DNA of 64,000 nucleotides from Steroidobacteraceae bacterium. GTDB taxonomy: Bacteria > Pseudomonadota > Gammaproteobacteria > Steroidobacterales > Steroidobacteraceae. The first letter of the stretch is position 1; each line of letters starts with the position of its first letter. The notes under the pieces are model-generated. The model saw only the letters and a program-made list of their open reading frames with translations. It was not told where the DNA came from and searched no databases. The position numbers and the translations under genes were made by a program. This document shows positions 1 to 11,374 of the stretch, piece by piece. The stretch covers positions 1 to 64,000 of the forward strand of contig JAHCAN010000007.1 in the NCBI GenBank assembly GCA_019634915.1, read 5' to 3'.

Positions 1-105
1 GCCCATGCGATAGAACAGCAGCACGTCCGGGTGCTGCGCCTTGATGCGAAGATATTGTTGCATCATCGGGGTATGTCCCGCGGTCTCGGGCGATGCGGCG
101 CTCAT
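1..105 (-). CDS. mutS: MutS mismatch-repair ATPase, N-terminal fragment (runs off window)
   Basis: Only the first 35 codons are inside the window. The reading contains [16 protein letters not shown] followed by VLLFYRMG, the hallmark start of the MutS mismatch-recognition domain. MutS binds mispaired bases and recruits MutL. The ATG overlaps the purU stop as ATGA, so mutS is probably co-transcribed behind purU. The catalytic and ATPase parts lie outside the window and cannot be judged. Confidence 0.93.
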   Translation of the reverse strand, partial: MSAASPETAGHTPMMQQYLRIKAQHPDVLLFYRMG

Positions 106-965
106 TCGGGGAACACGATCGTGCGGTGGCCGTTGACGATGATGCGGTGATCGATGTGCGCGCGCACCGCGCGGGCGAGCACGCGGCGCTCGATGTCGCG
201 GCCCCTGCGCGCGAGGTCGTCGGGGCCGTCGCGATGGGTGACCCGCTCGACGTCCTGCTCGATGATCGGCCCTTCGTCGAGATCGGCGGTCACGTAGTGC
301 GCGGTCGCACCGATCACCTTGACGCCGCGCGCGTGCGCCTGGTGGTAGGGCTTGGCGCCCTTGAAGCCCGGCAGGAAGCTGTGGTGGATGTTGATGCAGC
401 GGCCGGCGAGCTCGCGCGTCAGATCGTCGGAGAGGATCTGCATGTAGCGCGCGAGCACGACGAGATCGGCGCGCGTGTCGCGGATCAGCGCGCGCAGCTG
501 CGCTTCCTGCTGCGGCTTCGTTTCGCGCGTGACCGGGAGATGATGGAACGGCACGGCGCCGAAATTCACGTGCGCAAAGGTTTCTCGCGGGTGGTTCGCG
601 ACGATGCCGACCACGTCCATCGCGAGCTCGCCGGCATGCCAGCGGTAGAGGAGGTCGGCGAGGCAGTGGTCGTGGGCCGACGCGAGCAGCAGTACGCGGG
701 CGCGGCGCGCGCGGTCCTCGATCGACCAGTCCATCGCGAACTCGCGCGCGATCGGCGCGAAGCGCTCGCGCATCGTCCCGACGCCGGTCGGGGCCCCGAG
801 CGGGCTGAACACGATGCGCGAGAAGAACAGTTCCGACTGCGTGTCGTCGAACTGCTGCGCGTCGAGGATGTCGCAGCCGCCCTGCAGCAGGAAGTTCGAT
901 ACGGCGGCGACGATGCCGGTCCGGTTGGGGCAGGTCAACCGCAGGACGAAACTCGTGTCGGGCAT
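102..965 (-). CDS. purU: Formyltetrahydrofolate deformylase PurU
   Basis: A 287-aa protein of normal family length. It hydrolyses 10-formyl-THF to formate and THF, balancing the one-carbon pool and supplying formate for purine synthesis. An N-terminal ACT domain (about residues 5-85, starting [18 protein letters not shown]) precedes a formyltransferase-fold catalytic domain (about 90-285) with the [17 protein letters not shown] block and the [15 protein letters not shown] active-site segment. The gene ends in an ATGA overlap with mutS. A gap of about 40 bp separates it from the divergent pncC. Confidence 0.96.
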   Translation of the reverse strand: MPDTSFVLRLTCPNRTGIVAAVSNFLLQGGCDILDAQQFDDTQSELFFSRIVFSPLGAPTGVGTMRERFAPIAREFAMDWSIEDRARRARVLLLASAHDHCLADLLYRWHAGELAMDVVGIVANHPRETFAHVNFGAVPFHHLPVTRETKPQQEAQLRALIRDTRADLVVLARYMQILSDDLTRELAGRCINIHHSFLPGFKGAKPYHQAHARGVKVIGATAHYVTADLDEGPIIEQDVERVTHRDGPDDLARRGRDIERRVLARAVRAHIDHRIIVNGHRTIVFPE

Positions 966-1005
966 CCGCGAACTTTACCATCTGCAAATCGGTTAGCCTT
1001 GCGGC

Positions 1006-1521
1006 GTGATGGTCACGGATGCCGTGTTGCTCGAACTGGCGCAGTCGGTCGGTGCGCAGCTGCTCGCCGCGCACCGGCGCCTCGTCACCGCCGAGTCCTG
1101 CACGGCGGGCTGGATCGCGAAAGCGATTACCGACGTCGCCGGCAGTTCCGCGTGGTTCGACGGCGGCTACGTCAGCTATTCGAACGACGCGAAGATGCGC
1201 GACCTCGGCGTGCCGGCGGCGGCGCTCGCCGCGCACGGAGCGGTCAGCGAGGCCGTCGTGCGCGCGATGGCTGAGGGTGCGCTGCGGCGCGCCGGCGTGG
1301 AGGTGGCGGTCGCGACCAGCGGCATCGCGGGGCCGGACGGCGGCACGGCCGACAAGCCGGTCGGCACGGTGTGGTTCGCGCGAGCGGTCTGCCGTGGCGA
1401 CGCCGTCGACACCGTGGCGAGCCTGCGGCATTTTCCGGGAGACCGGGAAGCGGTACGCCGCGCCTCGGTGCACCATGCGCTGCAGCTGATCGCGGAGCTT
1501 GCCGGCCGCGGGACTGCGTGA
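1006..1521 (+). CDS. pncC: Nicotinamide-nucleotide amidohydrolase PncC (CinA C-terminal domain family)
   Basis: A 171-aa stand-alone CinA C-terminal domain. The family deamidates nicotinamide mononucleotide to nicotinate mononucleotide in pyridine-nucleotide recycling. Signature blocks are [15 protein letters not shown] near residue 30 and [20 protein letters not shown] near residue 105. The start is ambiguous between adjacent GTG (1006) and ATG (1009). The stop overlaps the GTG start of thpR, so the two form one unit leading towards recA. Confidence 0.95.
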   Translation: MMVTDAVLLELAQSVGAQLLAAHRRLVTAESCTAGWIAKAITDVAGSSAWFDGGYVSYSNDAKMRDLGVPAAALAAHGAVSEAVVRAMAEGALRRAGVEVAVATSGIAGPDGGTADKPVGTVWFARAVCRGDAVDTVASLRHFPGDREAVRRASVHHALQLIAELAGRGTA

Positions 1522-2003
1522 GTTCTCGGCGCCTGTTCTTCGCGCTCTGGCCCGACGATGGCGAGCGCGACGCCCTGCTCGCCGCTTCCGGGCCGCTGCG
1601 CGCGGCGCTCGGCGGGCGTGCCGTGCCGCGCGCCAATCTCCACCTGACGCTCCGTTTCCTGGGCGAGGTGACGGCCGGCGAGGAGCGCGCGCAGCGCGCG
1701 TGGGCCGGCGCTGTCAGGAGCGAGCCGATCGTCGTGTGTTTCGACCGGCTCGAGTGGTGGGAGCGCCCGCGCGTGCTCGTCGCGGCGCCGTCGGTGCAGT
1801 TGCCGGTGCAGGAGATTTGCCCGGACATCAAATCCTTCCGCGCACATGTGACGCTGGCACGCGAAGTCCCGCCGCCGCCGGAGCCGTCGAAGGAGTGGTC
1901 GATGAGCCCGGTGACGTGGCGTTGCGATCGTTTCGTGCTCGTCGAAAGTTGTCGTAGCGTTCCATACAGTATCGTCGGCGAGTGGCCCCTGTATAAGCGA
2001 TGA
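1518..2003 (+). CDS. thpR: RNA 2',3'-cyclic phosphodiesterase ThpR (2H phosphoesterase)
   Basis: 161 aa from a GTG that overlaps the pncC stop (GTGA). The in-frame open reading extends further upstream into pncC, but homology starts at [12 protein letters not shown]. Two H-x-T/S-x catalytic motifs are visible: HLTLRFLGE and HVTLARE. The family hydrolyses 2',3'-cyclic phosphates on RNA ends. It is slightly shorter than usual (about 175-190 aa), because the stretch before the second H-x-T motif is compressed. It lies directly upstream of recA. Confidence 0.88.
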   Translation: MSSRRLFFALWPDDGERDALLAASGPLRAALGGRAVPRANLHLTLRFLGEVTAGEERAQRAWAGAVRSEPIVVCFDRLEWWERPRVLVAAPSVQLPVQEICPDIKSFRAHVTLAREVPPPPEPSKEWSMSPVTWRCDRFVLVESCRSVPYSIVGEWPLYKR

Positions 2004-2055
2004 ACACCGCGGATTTGCGCAGCCACCGCGCACGTTTATATGGAATAATCCGCGC

Positions 2056-3093
2056 ATGGAAGACAACCGCAAGAAAGCGCTCGCTGCTGCGCTCGGCCAG
2101 ATCGAAAAGCAGTTCGGCAAGGGTTCCGTCATGCGCCTCGGCGATGCCTCGGCGGCCTACGACGTCGAATCCGTGCCCACCGGTTCGCTCGGCCTCGACA
2201 TCGCGCTCGGCATCGGCGGTCTGCCGCGCGGCCGGGTGGTCGAGATCTACGGCCCGGAGTCCTCGGGCAAGACCACGCTCACGCTGCAGGTCATCGCCGA
2301 GGTGCAGAAGCTCGGCGGCACGGCGGCATTCGTCGACGCCGAGCATGCGCTCGACCCGTCCTATGCCGAAAAGCTGGGTGTCAACGTCAACGACCTGCTG
2401 GTCTCCCAGCCCGACACCGGCGAGCAGGCGCTCGAAATCACCGACATGCTCGTGCGTTCCGGCGCGGTCGACATCGTGGTGGTCGATTCGGTCGCCGCGC
2501 TGACCCCGCGCGCCGAGATCGAGGGCGAAATGGGCGAGCTGCAGGTCGGCCTGCATGCGCGCCTGATGTCGCAGGCGCTGCGCAAGCTCACCGGCAACAT
2601 CAAGCGCTCGAACACGATCGTCGTGTTCATCAACCAGATCCGCATGAAGATCGGCGTCATGTTCGGCAGCCCGGAAACCACGACCGGCGGCAATGCGCTG
2701 AAGTTCTACGCCTCCGTGCGCCTCGACATCCGCCGCATCGGCGCGCTGAAGAGCGGCGAGGAGGTCGTCGGCAACATGACCCGCGTGAAGGTGGTCAAGA
2801 ACAAGGTCGCGCCGCCGTTCCGCGAGGCCGAGTTCGAGATCATGTACGGCGCGGGCATTTCGCGGCAGGGCGAGCTCATCGACCTCGGCAGCACCCACGG
2901 CATCGTCGACAAGTCCGGCGCCTGGTACAGCTACAAGGGCGAGCGCATCGGCCAGGGCAAGGACAATGCCCGCAACTTCCTGCTGCAGCATCCCGAGATC
3001 GCCGCCGACATCGAGGCGCAGATCCGCGCGAAGCTGCTGGCGCCGAAGCTGCCCCGCGGCGGCAATGGTGAGCAGGCGGCCGATTCGGCCTAA
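2056..3093 (+). CDS. recA: RecA recombinase
   Basis: 345 aa, full length. Walker [11 protein letters not shown] is at residues 66-75, and the L1/L2 DNA-binding region with [20 protein letters not shown] is intact. RecA forms the ATP-dependent filament on single-stranded DNA for homologous pairing and for LexA cleavage. The C-terminal tail is acidic and short. I saw no clean CTGT-N8-ACAG LexA box in the 52-bp gap after thpR, although a group-specific operator could be missed by eye. recX follows after an intruding antisense gene. Confidence 0.98.
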   Translation: MEDNRKKALAAALGQIEKQFGKGSVMRLGDASAAYDVESVPTGSLGLDIALGIGGLPRGRVVEIYGPESSGKTTLTLQVIAEVQKLGGTAAFVDAEHALDPSYAEKLGVNVNDLLVSQPDTGEQALEITDMLVRSGAVDIVVVDSVAALTPRAEIEGEMGELQVGLHARLMSQALRKLTGNIKRSNTIVVFINQIRMKIGVMFGSPETTTGGNALKFYASVRLDIRRIGALKSGEEVVGNMTRVKVVKNKVAPPFREAEFEIMYGAGISRQGELIDLGSTHGIVDKSGAWYSYKGERIGQGKDNARNFLLQHPEIAADIEAQIRAKLLAPKLPRGGNGEQAADSA

Positions 3094-3136
3094 CCCCCTC
3101 CCCCTACCCCCTCCCCCTCGGAGTGGGGAAGGGGGG
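3094..3136. repeat. C-rich/G-rich repeat hairpin between convergent recA and DUF559 gene
   Basis: Runs of CCCCCTCCCC repeated in tandem are followed by GGGGAAGGGGGG, so the strand can fold back on itself. The DUF559 gene ends inside this repeat (reading PFPTPRGRG). It may serve as a bidirectional terminator. DUF559 genes elsewhere often end in comparable proline/glycine-encoding repeats, but I recall that association from general knowledge and have not tested it here. Confidence 0.55.
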
Positions 3137-3478
3137 CGTTGCGAGTGCTGCGGCGATTCGTGCCAGGACCGCGTCGGTTCGGAACAGAACGTCGTGATTC
3201 CAGAATCTGATCACTCGAAAGCCTTGCGATTCGAGCTGAGCCGTACGCTCGGCGTCCCGCTGCCGGTACGATGCGCCGTCGTGCTGACCTCCGTCGACTT
3301 CGATGATCAGTCGATGCTCCAGGCAGATGAAGTCGACGACATAACGCCCTATGGGGTGTTGGCGGCGGAAGCGGGCATTTGCGAGCCCGCGGCACCGAAG
3401 GTGTCGCCAGAGTCTTCGCTCGGCCCGGGTCGCGTTCCGGCGCAGCGCGCGAGCAAAATCCAGGCGGGGTTCTCGCAT
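3104..3478 (-). CDS. DUF559 (very-short-patch-repair-like) endonuclease domain protein
   Basis: 124 aa from the ATG at 3478; an upstream in-frame ATG at 3541 would add 21 unconserved residues. The whole chain is one DUF559 domain: [13 protein letters not shown], then [20 protein letters not shown], then [10 protein letters not shown] and [12 protein letters not shown]. The E-V-D-G-G-Q core matches the PD-(D/E)xK/Vsr-like nuclease fold assigned to this family. It lies antisense between recA and recX, where gammaproteobacteria normally have nothing. Substrate unknown. Confidence 0.82.
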   Translation of the reverse strand: MREPRLDFARALRRNATRAERRLWRHLRCRGLANARFRRQHPIGRYVVDFICLEHRLIIEVDGGQHDGASYRQRDAERTAQLESQGFRVIRFWNHDVLFRTDAVLARIAAALATPPFPTPRGRG

Positions 3479-3552
3479 GCGTCGATGGCTCCGGCTGCTT
3501 CGGCATACTGTTGCCGCGGCGTTCGCCGTGTCGCTTCGCATTTCTCACCGGA

Positions 3553-4031
3553 ATGAGCGATTTCGATCCAGGCTTGGCCGCCGGGGCCCGCGCTGCCGCC
3601 GTCGCGCTGCTCGCCCGGCGCGACTACGCGTCCGGCGAGCTGCGCAGCAAGCTGATCGACAAGGGCCACGATGCGGCGACCGTCGATGCGCTGCTCGCCG
3701 ATTTCGCGGCCAGGCGCCTGATCGACGACGTCCGCTACGCGGAGCGCTTCGTCGCCTACAAGGCCGGGCGCGGCCACGGCCCGGTGCGGATCCGCCAGGA
3801 TCTCAAGGCCCTCGGCCTGCAAACCGAGCTGATCACCGCCGCGCTCGAGTCGGGGCCCGATTTCCCGCGGCTCGCGGCCGAGGCGCGGGTCCGCAAGTTC
3901 GGCCCGCGGCCGCCCAGGGACTGGCACGACAAGGCCCGCCAAGCGCGCTTTTTGCAATACCGGGGCTTTTCCGCCGATCATATCCGGTCAGCCCTCGGGA
4001 ACGACCCCGGGGACACATTCGACCCGGATCC

Positions 4032-4035
<4 letters not shown>
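3553..4035 (+). CDS. recX: Regulatory protein RecX
   Basis: 160 aa from the ATG after CTCACCGGA; the open frame continues upstream, but homology starts at MSDFDPG. The three-helix repeats typical of RecX are visible: [39 protein letters not shown] and [19 protein letters not shown]. RecX binds RecA filaments and limits their extension. Its stop overlaps the alaS start as ATGA, so it is translationally coupled to alaS. It is separated from recA by the antisense DUF559 gene. Confidence 0.93.
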
Positions 4036-6674
<2,639 letters not shown>

Positions 6675-6706
6675 CGGCCGGCCGGGCCGTCCGTGCGGAG
6701 CCTTCA

Positions 6707-7936
6707 TTGGCGCTGATCGTCCAGAAGTATGGCGGCACCTCGGTCGGCTCGATCGAGCTGATCCACAAGGTCGCCGCGCGCGTCGCCCGTGTGCGCGAGC
6801 GCGGCGATCGTGTGGTCGTCGCCGTCTCGGCGATGGGCGATGCGACCGACCGGCTGGTCGATCTCGCGCGCTCGCTGTGCCCGGCGCCGGATCCGCGCGA
6901 GCTCGACGCGCTGCTCGCGACCGGCGAGCAGGTCTCGATCGCGCTGCTCGCGATGGCGCTCACCGCGCGCGGCGTGCCGGCGCGCTCGTTCACCGGCGCG
7001 CAGGTGCGCATCCGCACGACGAGTGCCCATGGCCGCGCGCGCATCGAGGCCGTCGAGACCGCCATGCTGACCGCCGCCCTCGACGCCGGCATCGTGCCGG
7101 TCGTCGCGGGCTTCCAGGGCGTCGACGCCGAGGGTGCGATCACGACGATCGGCCGCGGCGGCTCCGACACGACCGCGGTCGCGCTCGCCGTCGCGCTGCG
7201 CGCCGACGAGTGCCAGATCCTGACCGACGTGGACGGCGTCTACACCACCGACCCGCGCATGGTGCGCGGCGCGCGGCGCCTCGAGCGCCTGTCGTTCGAG
7301 GAGATGCTCGAGCTGGCGGGCCAGGGCTCGCGCGTGCTGCATCTTCGCGCGGTGGAATTCGCCGCCAAATACGGACTCGCGCTGCGCGTGCTCGCGAGCC
7401 ACGGGGACGGCCCCGGAACATTGATCGATCGCGAGGACCCCACCGTGGAAGCTCCGGTAGTCTCAGGTATTGCGTTCAACCGTGACGAGGCGCAGATCGT
7501 GATCAGCGGCGTGCCGAATGCGCCGGACACCGCGCACCGGCTGCTGTGGCCGGTGTCCGATGCCGGCATCGAGATCGACATGATCGTGCTCGCGCCGAAC
7601 GAGGACGGCACGGCGGATTTCGCCTTCACCGTGCATCGTGGAGATTACGTACAGGCGCTGGAACTCGCGCGCCGCGGCGCCGCGTACTGCCCGGCCGCGC
7701 GGGTCGACGGCACCGACCGGGTCGCAAAGATGTCGATCGTCGGCGTCGGCATGCGCTCGCACGCCGGCGTCGCCGCACGGCTTTTCGCCACGCTTGCCAG
7801 TGCAGGCATCACAGTCCGGCTCGTTTCGACGTCGGAAATCCGCATATCCGTGCTGCTCGCCGAAGCCGAGCTCGAGCGCGCCGTGCACGAAACCCACGAC
7901 GCGTTTTCACTGTCCGGACAATCAGGGTTTATCTGA
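6707..7936 (+). CDS. lysC: Aspartate kinase (lysine-sensitive type, ACT domains)
   Basis: 409 aa. It phosphorylates aspartate, the first step to lysine, threonine, methionine and diaminopimelate. The kinase domain shows VQKYGGTSVGSIEL at the N terminus and GRGGSDTTAVALAVAL. The C terminus has two ACT repeats (ISGVPNAPDTAHRLLWPVSD and MSIVGVGMRSHAGVAARLF), giving feedback control. The start appears to be a TTG, placed exactly before ALIVQKYGGTS with a weak CGGAG ahead of it. alaS-lysC-csrA order is conserved in gammaproteobacteria. Confidence 0.96.
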   Translation: MALIVQKYGGTSVGSIELIHKVAARVARVRERGDRVVVAVSAMGDATDRLVDLARSLCPAPDPRELDALLATGEQVSIALLAMALTARGVPARSFTGAQVRIRTTSAHGRARIEAVETAMLTAALDAGIVPVVAGFQGVDAEGAITTIGRGGSDTTAVALAVALRADECQILTDVDGVYTTDPRMVRGARRLERLSFEEMLELAGQGSRVLHLRAVEFAAKYGLALRVLASHGDGPGTLIDREDPTVEAPVVSGIAFNRDEAQIVISGVPNAPDTAHRLLWPVSDAGIEIDMIVLAPNEDGTADFAFTVHRGDYVQALELARRGAAYCPAARVDGTDRVAKMSIVGVGMRSHAGVAARLFATLASAGITVRLVSTSEIRISVLLAEAELERAVHETHDAFSLSGQSGFI

Positions 7937-8006
7937 TTTGCGCGCCCGCCTGCAGCCGCTACATTGACCGCAACTGATTGGCCCGATTCCAAGGAGGATT
8001 CGCGAA

Positions 8007-8228
8007 ATGCTGATACTGACGAGGCGCGTGGGCGAGGCCGTGATGATCGGCGACGAAGTCACGGTGACGGTGCTTGGCGTGAAGGGCAATCAGGTGCGCA
8101 TCGGAGTGAACGCCCCGAAGACCGTGTCGGTACATCGTGAAGAGATCTACGAGCGGATCCAGCGCGAAGAGAAGGGCGGCGGCGACGCGTCTGCGGCCGG
8201 GGCCGAACCGGGCTACGCCGTCGGCTGA
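8007..8228 (+). CDS. csrA: Carbon storage regulator CsrA
   Basis: 73 aa, slightly longer than the usual 61-65 because of a glycine/alanine-rich tail. The conserved start [20 protein letters not shown] is followed by [31 protein letters not shown]. CsrA is a dimeric RNA-binding protein that blocks GGA-containing ribosome binding sites. A strong AAGGAGG lies 9 bases before the ATG. It is located between lysC and tRNA-Ser, its standard position. Confidence 0.98.
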   Translation: MLILTRRVGEAVMIGDEVTVTVLGVKGNQVRIGVNAPKTVSVHREEIYERIQREEKGGGDASAAGAEPGYAVG

Positions 8229-8303
8229 TTCCCGCCGGGCAGCCCGTCTGCCCTTTTGCCTGTCCGCACCCCGGCCAGTATGATGCGCCCCTTCCACGCG
8301 CCC

Positions 8304-8394
8304 GGAGAGATGGCCGAGTGGTCGAAGGCGCACCCCTGCTAAGGGTGTAGGGACCAAAAGTTCCTCGAGGGTTCGAATCCCTCTCTCTCCGCCA
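8304..8394 (+). tRNA. tRNA-Ser (anticodon GCU)
   Basis: A 91-base tRNA. The acceptor GGAGAGA pairs with TCTCTCC, followed by discriminator G and an encoded CCA. The anticodon loop reads CTGCTAA, giving GCU. There is a long class II variable arm (TAGGGACCAAAAGTTCC region) and a T-loop GGTTCGAATCC. Its 3' end is the probable attachment site of the integrase encoded 165 bases downstream. Confidence 0.97.
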
Positions 8395-8438
8395 GTTACC
8401 TGTTTCACGTCGGCTCAGATCGTCTTGAGAAACGCTGA

Positions 8439-8479
8439 AAACACCGGAAATCCCAGTGTTTTTTGTGATTTCGGTGTTT
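8439..8479 (+). terminator. Hairpin downstream of tRNA-Ser
   Basis: AAACACCGGAAATC pairs with GATTTCGGTGTTT across a 14-base loop containing a T6 run; the arms match apart from one bulged G. It lies between tRNA-Ser and the integrase. It could terminate the csrA/tRNA transcript or be an arm site of the integrated element. The stem is clear; the function is inferred. Confidence 0.5.
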
Positions 8480-8520
8480 CTTAAGCTCTCGGTATGTCTC
8501 AACGCGGTGACGGTACAAAT

Positions 8521-8557
8521 GACGGTATCTGTCACCCGCAAACCGGGAGATACCGTC
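8521..8557. promoter_or_regulatory. 10-bp perfect inverted repeat abutting the integrase start
   Basis: GACGGTATCT (8521-8530) and AGATACCGTC (8548-8557) are perfect inverted copies separated by 17 bases and end one base before the integrase ATG. A third, direct partial copy GACGGTAC lies at 8509. A dyad here would sit over the leader and ribosome binding site, so it suits autoregulation or recombinase/excisionase binding. No protein can be assigned from sequence alone. Confidence 0.5.
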
Positions 8558-8558
8558 A

Positions 8559-9746
8559 ATGCTGACAGACAGCCAGATTCGCCGCGCGAAACCTACTGCT
8601 CGGCCTCGAAAAATTTGCGACGGCCGGGCCCTCTACCTGCATGTTATGCCCAATGGAGGCCGGTATTGGCGCTTTGACTACCGGTTTCACGGCAAGCGAA
8701 AAACGATGTCCTTGGGCGTTTACCCCGAGGTCTCGCTCGTCAAGGCCAGAGCGCGGCTGCAGGAAGCCCGGGCGCGGCTCGTCGCCGGCATCGACCCGGT
8801 CGCGGAACAGAGGGCGGTCAACCGACCCTTCGAGGCCGTGGGGCGCGAATGGTACGAGCGCTGGAAGACTGGTCGGAACGAGCGCCACACGATCTATGTC
8901 CTGCGCCGGCTGGAGGCCGATGTCTTCTCGGTCATCGGCGGGCGGCCAATCTGCGAACTGGCCGTGCCCGAATTCCGTGACGTGGTGCTCAAGATCGAGC
9001 AGCGCGGTGCCCAAGACATTGCCCGCAGGGTGCTGCAGACCTGCAGCCAGATCATGCGCTACGCCGCGGTCAGCGGTCTGGTCCCTCGGAACCCCATATC
9101 GGACATCAAGCCCACCGACATCCTGAGGCCCTGCAGGAAGCGGAACTATCCCCGCGTCGACGCCAAGGATTTGCCGGCCCTGCTGCGCGCCATCGACGGG
9201 TACGTCGGCAATGAGCATACCCGGCTCGCTCTGCAACTCATGGCGCTCACCTTCGTCCGGACCTCGGAGTTGATCGGTGCCCGCTGGCCAGAATTCGATC
9301 GGAAGAGAAACCGTTGGGATATTCCCGCCGAGCGGATGAAGATGAGGACGCCTCACATCGTTGCGCTCAGCACTCAGGCCAGGGCAGTCGTCGACCGCCT
9401 GCGGAACATCTCCTTCGATCGGGAGCTGGTTTTTCCTGGCGACGTGAATCCCGGTAAGCCGATGAGCAACAACACCCTGCTCTTTGCGCTCTATCGTCTC
9501 GGCTATCGCAGTCGCATGACCGGGCACGGCTTCCGGGGAGTGGCTTCCACCATCCTGCACGAGCAGGGCTGGCCGCACGAACACATTGAACTGCAGCTGG
9601 CGCATCAGGAGCGCAATGCGGTGAGCGCCGCCTACAACCACGCGCTGTATCTGGAACCGAGAGCGAAGATGATGCAGGCGTGGGCCGATCATCTGGAGGT
9701 GCTGCGAGGACAAGCTCCCGAGGGGGTCGACAATTTGGTGGCGTGA
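8559..9746 (+). CDS. P4-type tyrosine integrase (DUF4102 arm-binding domain)
   Basis: 395 aa, full family length. The N-terminal DUF4102 arm-type DNA-binding domain (SQIRRAKPTARPRKICDGR, then YRFHGKRKTMSLGVYPEVSL) is followed by a core-binding domain and a catalytic domain. The catalytic residues look complete: Arg in FVRTSELIGARW (about 234), H-x-x-R in GHGFRG (about 321), LAHQERN, and the Tyr in AAYNHALY (about 357). It probably inserted an element at the adjacent tRNA-Ser 3' end. It seems intact, but no matching attR was found by eye in the window. Confidence 0.93.
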   Translation: MLTDSQIRRAKPTARPRKICDGRALYLHVMPNGGRYWRFDYRFHGKRKTMSLGVYPEVSLVKARARLQEARARLVAGIDPVAEQRAVNRPFEAVGREWYERWKTGRNERHTIYVLRRLEADVFSVIGGRPICELAVPEFRDVVLKIEQRGAQDIARRVLQTCSQIMRYAAVSGLVPRNPISDIKPTDILRPCRKRNYPRVDAKDLPALLRAIDGYVGNEHTRLALQLMALTFVRTSELIGARWPEFDRKRNRWDIPAERMKMRTPHIVALSTQARAVVDRLRNISFDRELVFPGDVNPGKPMSNNTLLFALYRLGYRSRMTGHGFRGVASTILHEQGWPHEHIELQLAHQERNAVSAAYNHALYLEPRAKMMQAWADHLEVLRGQAPEGVDNLVA

Positions 9747-9758
9747 GCCTGCAGGGCG

Positions 9759-10091
9759 CTACACCACGTACTTGCGTGGACGTCCACGGGACCGGCGTTG
9801 CGAGGGTGCTCCGCCGGTCTCCGGGGCGACGTAACGCTCAGGATCGGTGATCCAATCTTGCAGTGCCCTGCGGGACCACCCGCAGGCACGGCCACCCAGA
9901 TGAACGGGAGCCGGGAACCGACGGGCCGAAATGCGTCGATACAGAGTGGGTCGGCTGAGCCCCGTGATCCGCAGTACATCCCGCATGCGAAAAAACGCCG
10001 GCACAGGAACGTCGGTGCCCGTGCTGGATGGGCCGATTGGGAACGGTGTCGACATGGGTTGATTCACGGGGTGGGCCTTCTCATCGTGCAC
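9759..10091 (-). CDS. AlpA-family helix-turn-helix regulator
   Basis: 110 aa if started at the distal ATG; GTG (10067) or ATG (10055) are also possible, and GAGAAGG before the GTG favours the middle choice. The core RMRDVLRITGLSRPTLYRRI then FPAPVHLGGRACGWSRRALQDW is the AlpA/MerR-like fold of phage and genomic-island regulators that control integrase or excision genes. The basic tail ends SQRRSRGRPRKYVV. It is convergent with the integrase and supports an integrated element. Confidence 0.85.
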   Translation of the reverse strand: MHDEKAHPVNQPMSTPFPIGPSSTGTDVPVPAFFRMRDVLRITGLSRPTLYRRISARRFPAPVHLGGRACGWSRRALQDWITDPERYVAPETGGAPSQRRSRGRPRKYVV

Positions 10092-10488
10092 AACGAAGTC
10101 TCTGTGCGCGACGGTGTCGATTGCACGAGGCGCTGTGTTCGAGCGGCAGGCGGGCCTGGCTCGGCCGTCGTTGCTGACACGAGCGCGGTGCGGACGAGCT
10201 ATCTGAATCGATCGTCATGTGTTGCGTGAGCCAGTCGAGCACGTCGGCGTGATGCCAGCCAATGGGCTTGCCGCAGTGAGTACGCTGTTTGGGGAACTGC
10301 CCCAGCATCGCCATGCCGATCAATAGCCATCGCGGTCGACGGGTAAGACGGGCAATCTCGCGACCACTGAGAATCGCATGTATGTTTGGGAGGGGCTCGT
10401 TGACCCATCTGGGCAAATGAACTTCTCGCGCGGTGGTTGATGCATTGGCGGCCGCGCAAGTGGCCTCGATTGAAGGTCGTGGGATCAT
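10081..10488 (-). CDS. Second, divergent AlpA-like DNA-binding protein
   Basis: 135 aa. The middle part (SGREIARLTRRPRWLLIGMA, then GQFPKQ and PIGWHHADVLDWLTQ) matches the AlpA pattern of a short helix-turn-helix followed by a strand and the GW..ADVxxWL helix, but the wing is altered and the last 35 residues are low-complexity. It overlaps the first AlpA gene by 11 bases. It may be a functional paralogue or a decaying copy; I found no other homology. Confidence 0.6.
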   Translation of the reverse strand: MIPRPSIEATCAAANASTTAREVHLPRWVNEPLPNIHAILSGREIARLTRRPRWLLIGMAMLGQFPKQRTHCGKPIGWHHADVLDWLTQHMTIDSDSSSAPRSCQQRRPSQARLPLEHSASCNRHRRAQRLRCAR

Positions 10489-10655
10489 GTTCGAGCCTCA
10501 TCGATGCGATTCAATGGGCACAGAGAATGAGCGCGTGCCGAACTCATTACAGCATTCGGATTCAGGGCAGAGTTGGGTCAAACGCAGCGCGAATGCTCCA
10601 CGCATTCACATCGCGAGCGAGATTTTTAGGTGAAGTACCTGAGAAACTCAGAGAC

Positions 10656-11374
10656 TCAGGGTCTGTGACTTGCGGCGAGATACGCCTTGAGCTGCTCGTA
10701 GTCTGCGTTGCGCTTCGCAGCGGAGCGCTGACCAAGATTGGAGAGCTTGCGGCGAACACCGGGCAAATCGGCGGCGTGCGGCAAACCAATGAGGGTGAAG
10801 CCCTGTGCTTCGCGCTCAACGGATTCCAGGAACGCGCGCGATGGTGCGTCCAGCAATTCGGATACCACACCGCTTCGGCGAGGAATCGGTGCAGTGCCCC
10901 GGAGTTGATCTCAGGCGTTCCGGCATCCCTGGCAACCGGGATCAGGGATTCAAAGATGACTTGACCCGATCCCTGCCCATCCACCAATGAATCCAGTACG
11001 CGCAGGTGCATTAGCGGTGCCAGTCGGATACGCGCGTTCCAGATGAATCCGCACGCGCGAGGGGAAGCCATGTGCGTTGCCGTGAACGGCATCCACCGCT
11101 CTGACATCTCGTCGGTCCGCAATTCGCCCGACTGATGGATCGCCACGGTCTCTGGATGCGCGCGGCCTTCCCCAAGCGCCAGATGAAGATATCGAGACAC
11201 GGGAGGAGGTAAGGGCGCATCGTCGAAACTGGCCCCCGCAGTGACACCGGGTTCCTGGCTCCTCAGCAGGCGAGCCTCAAGCTCTCGTAACGCGCGCCTT
11301 TGACTCTGGTAGCTCCACCCCGCGGCAATGGCCAGTACGGCGAGCAGGATCCCAATGACTGCGAGGGCCTTCAT
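10656..11374 (-). pseudogene. DUF6544-like membrane-anchored protein broken and joined to an unrelated 3' end
   Basis: From the ATG at 11374 the protein starts with a membrane anchor (MKALAVIGILLAVLAIAAGW) and continues as a DUF6544/DUF6920-type domain (DAPLPPPVSRYLHLAL, MPFTATHMASPRACGFIWNA, RFLAEAVWYP). Homology stops at WYP near 10868, where the family normally reads on with a TALLP-type segment. In the next frame an unrelated 70-residue tail begins (AFLESVEREAQGF, then DLPGVRRKLSNLG) and ends at 10656. This looks like a deletion junction plus frameshift. The start overlaps the SnoaL-like stop (ATGA). Confidence 0.65.

Noticed and set aside
1980..2055. LexA box upstream of recA.
   Set aside because: CTGT and ACAC half-like elements are present, but spacing and symmetry do not fit CTGT-N8-ACAG.
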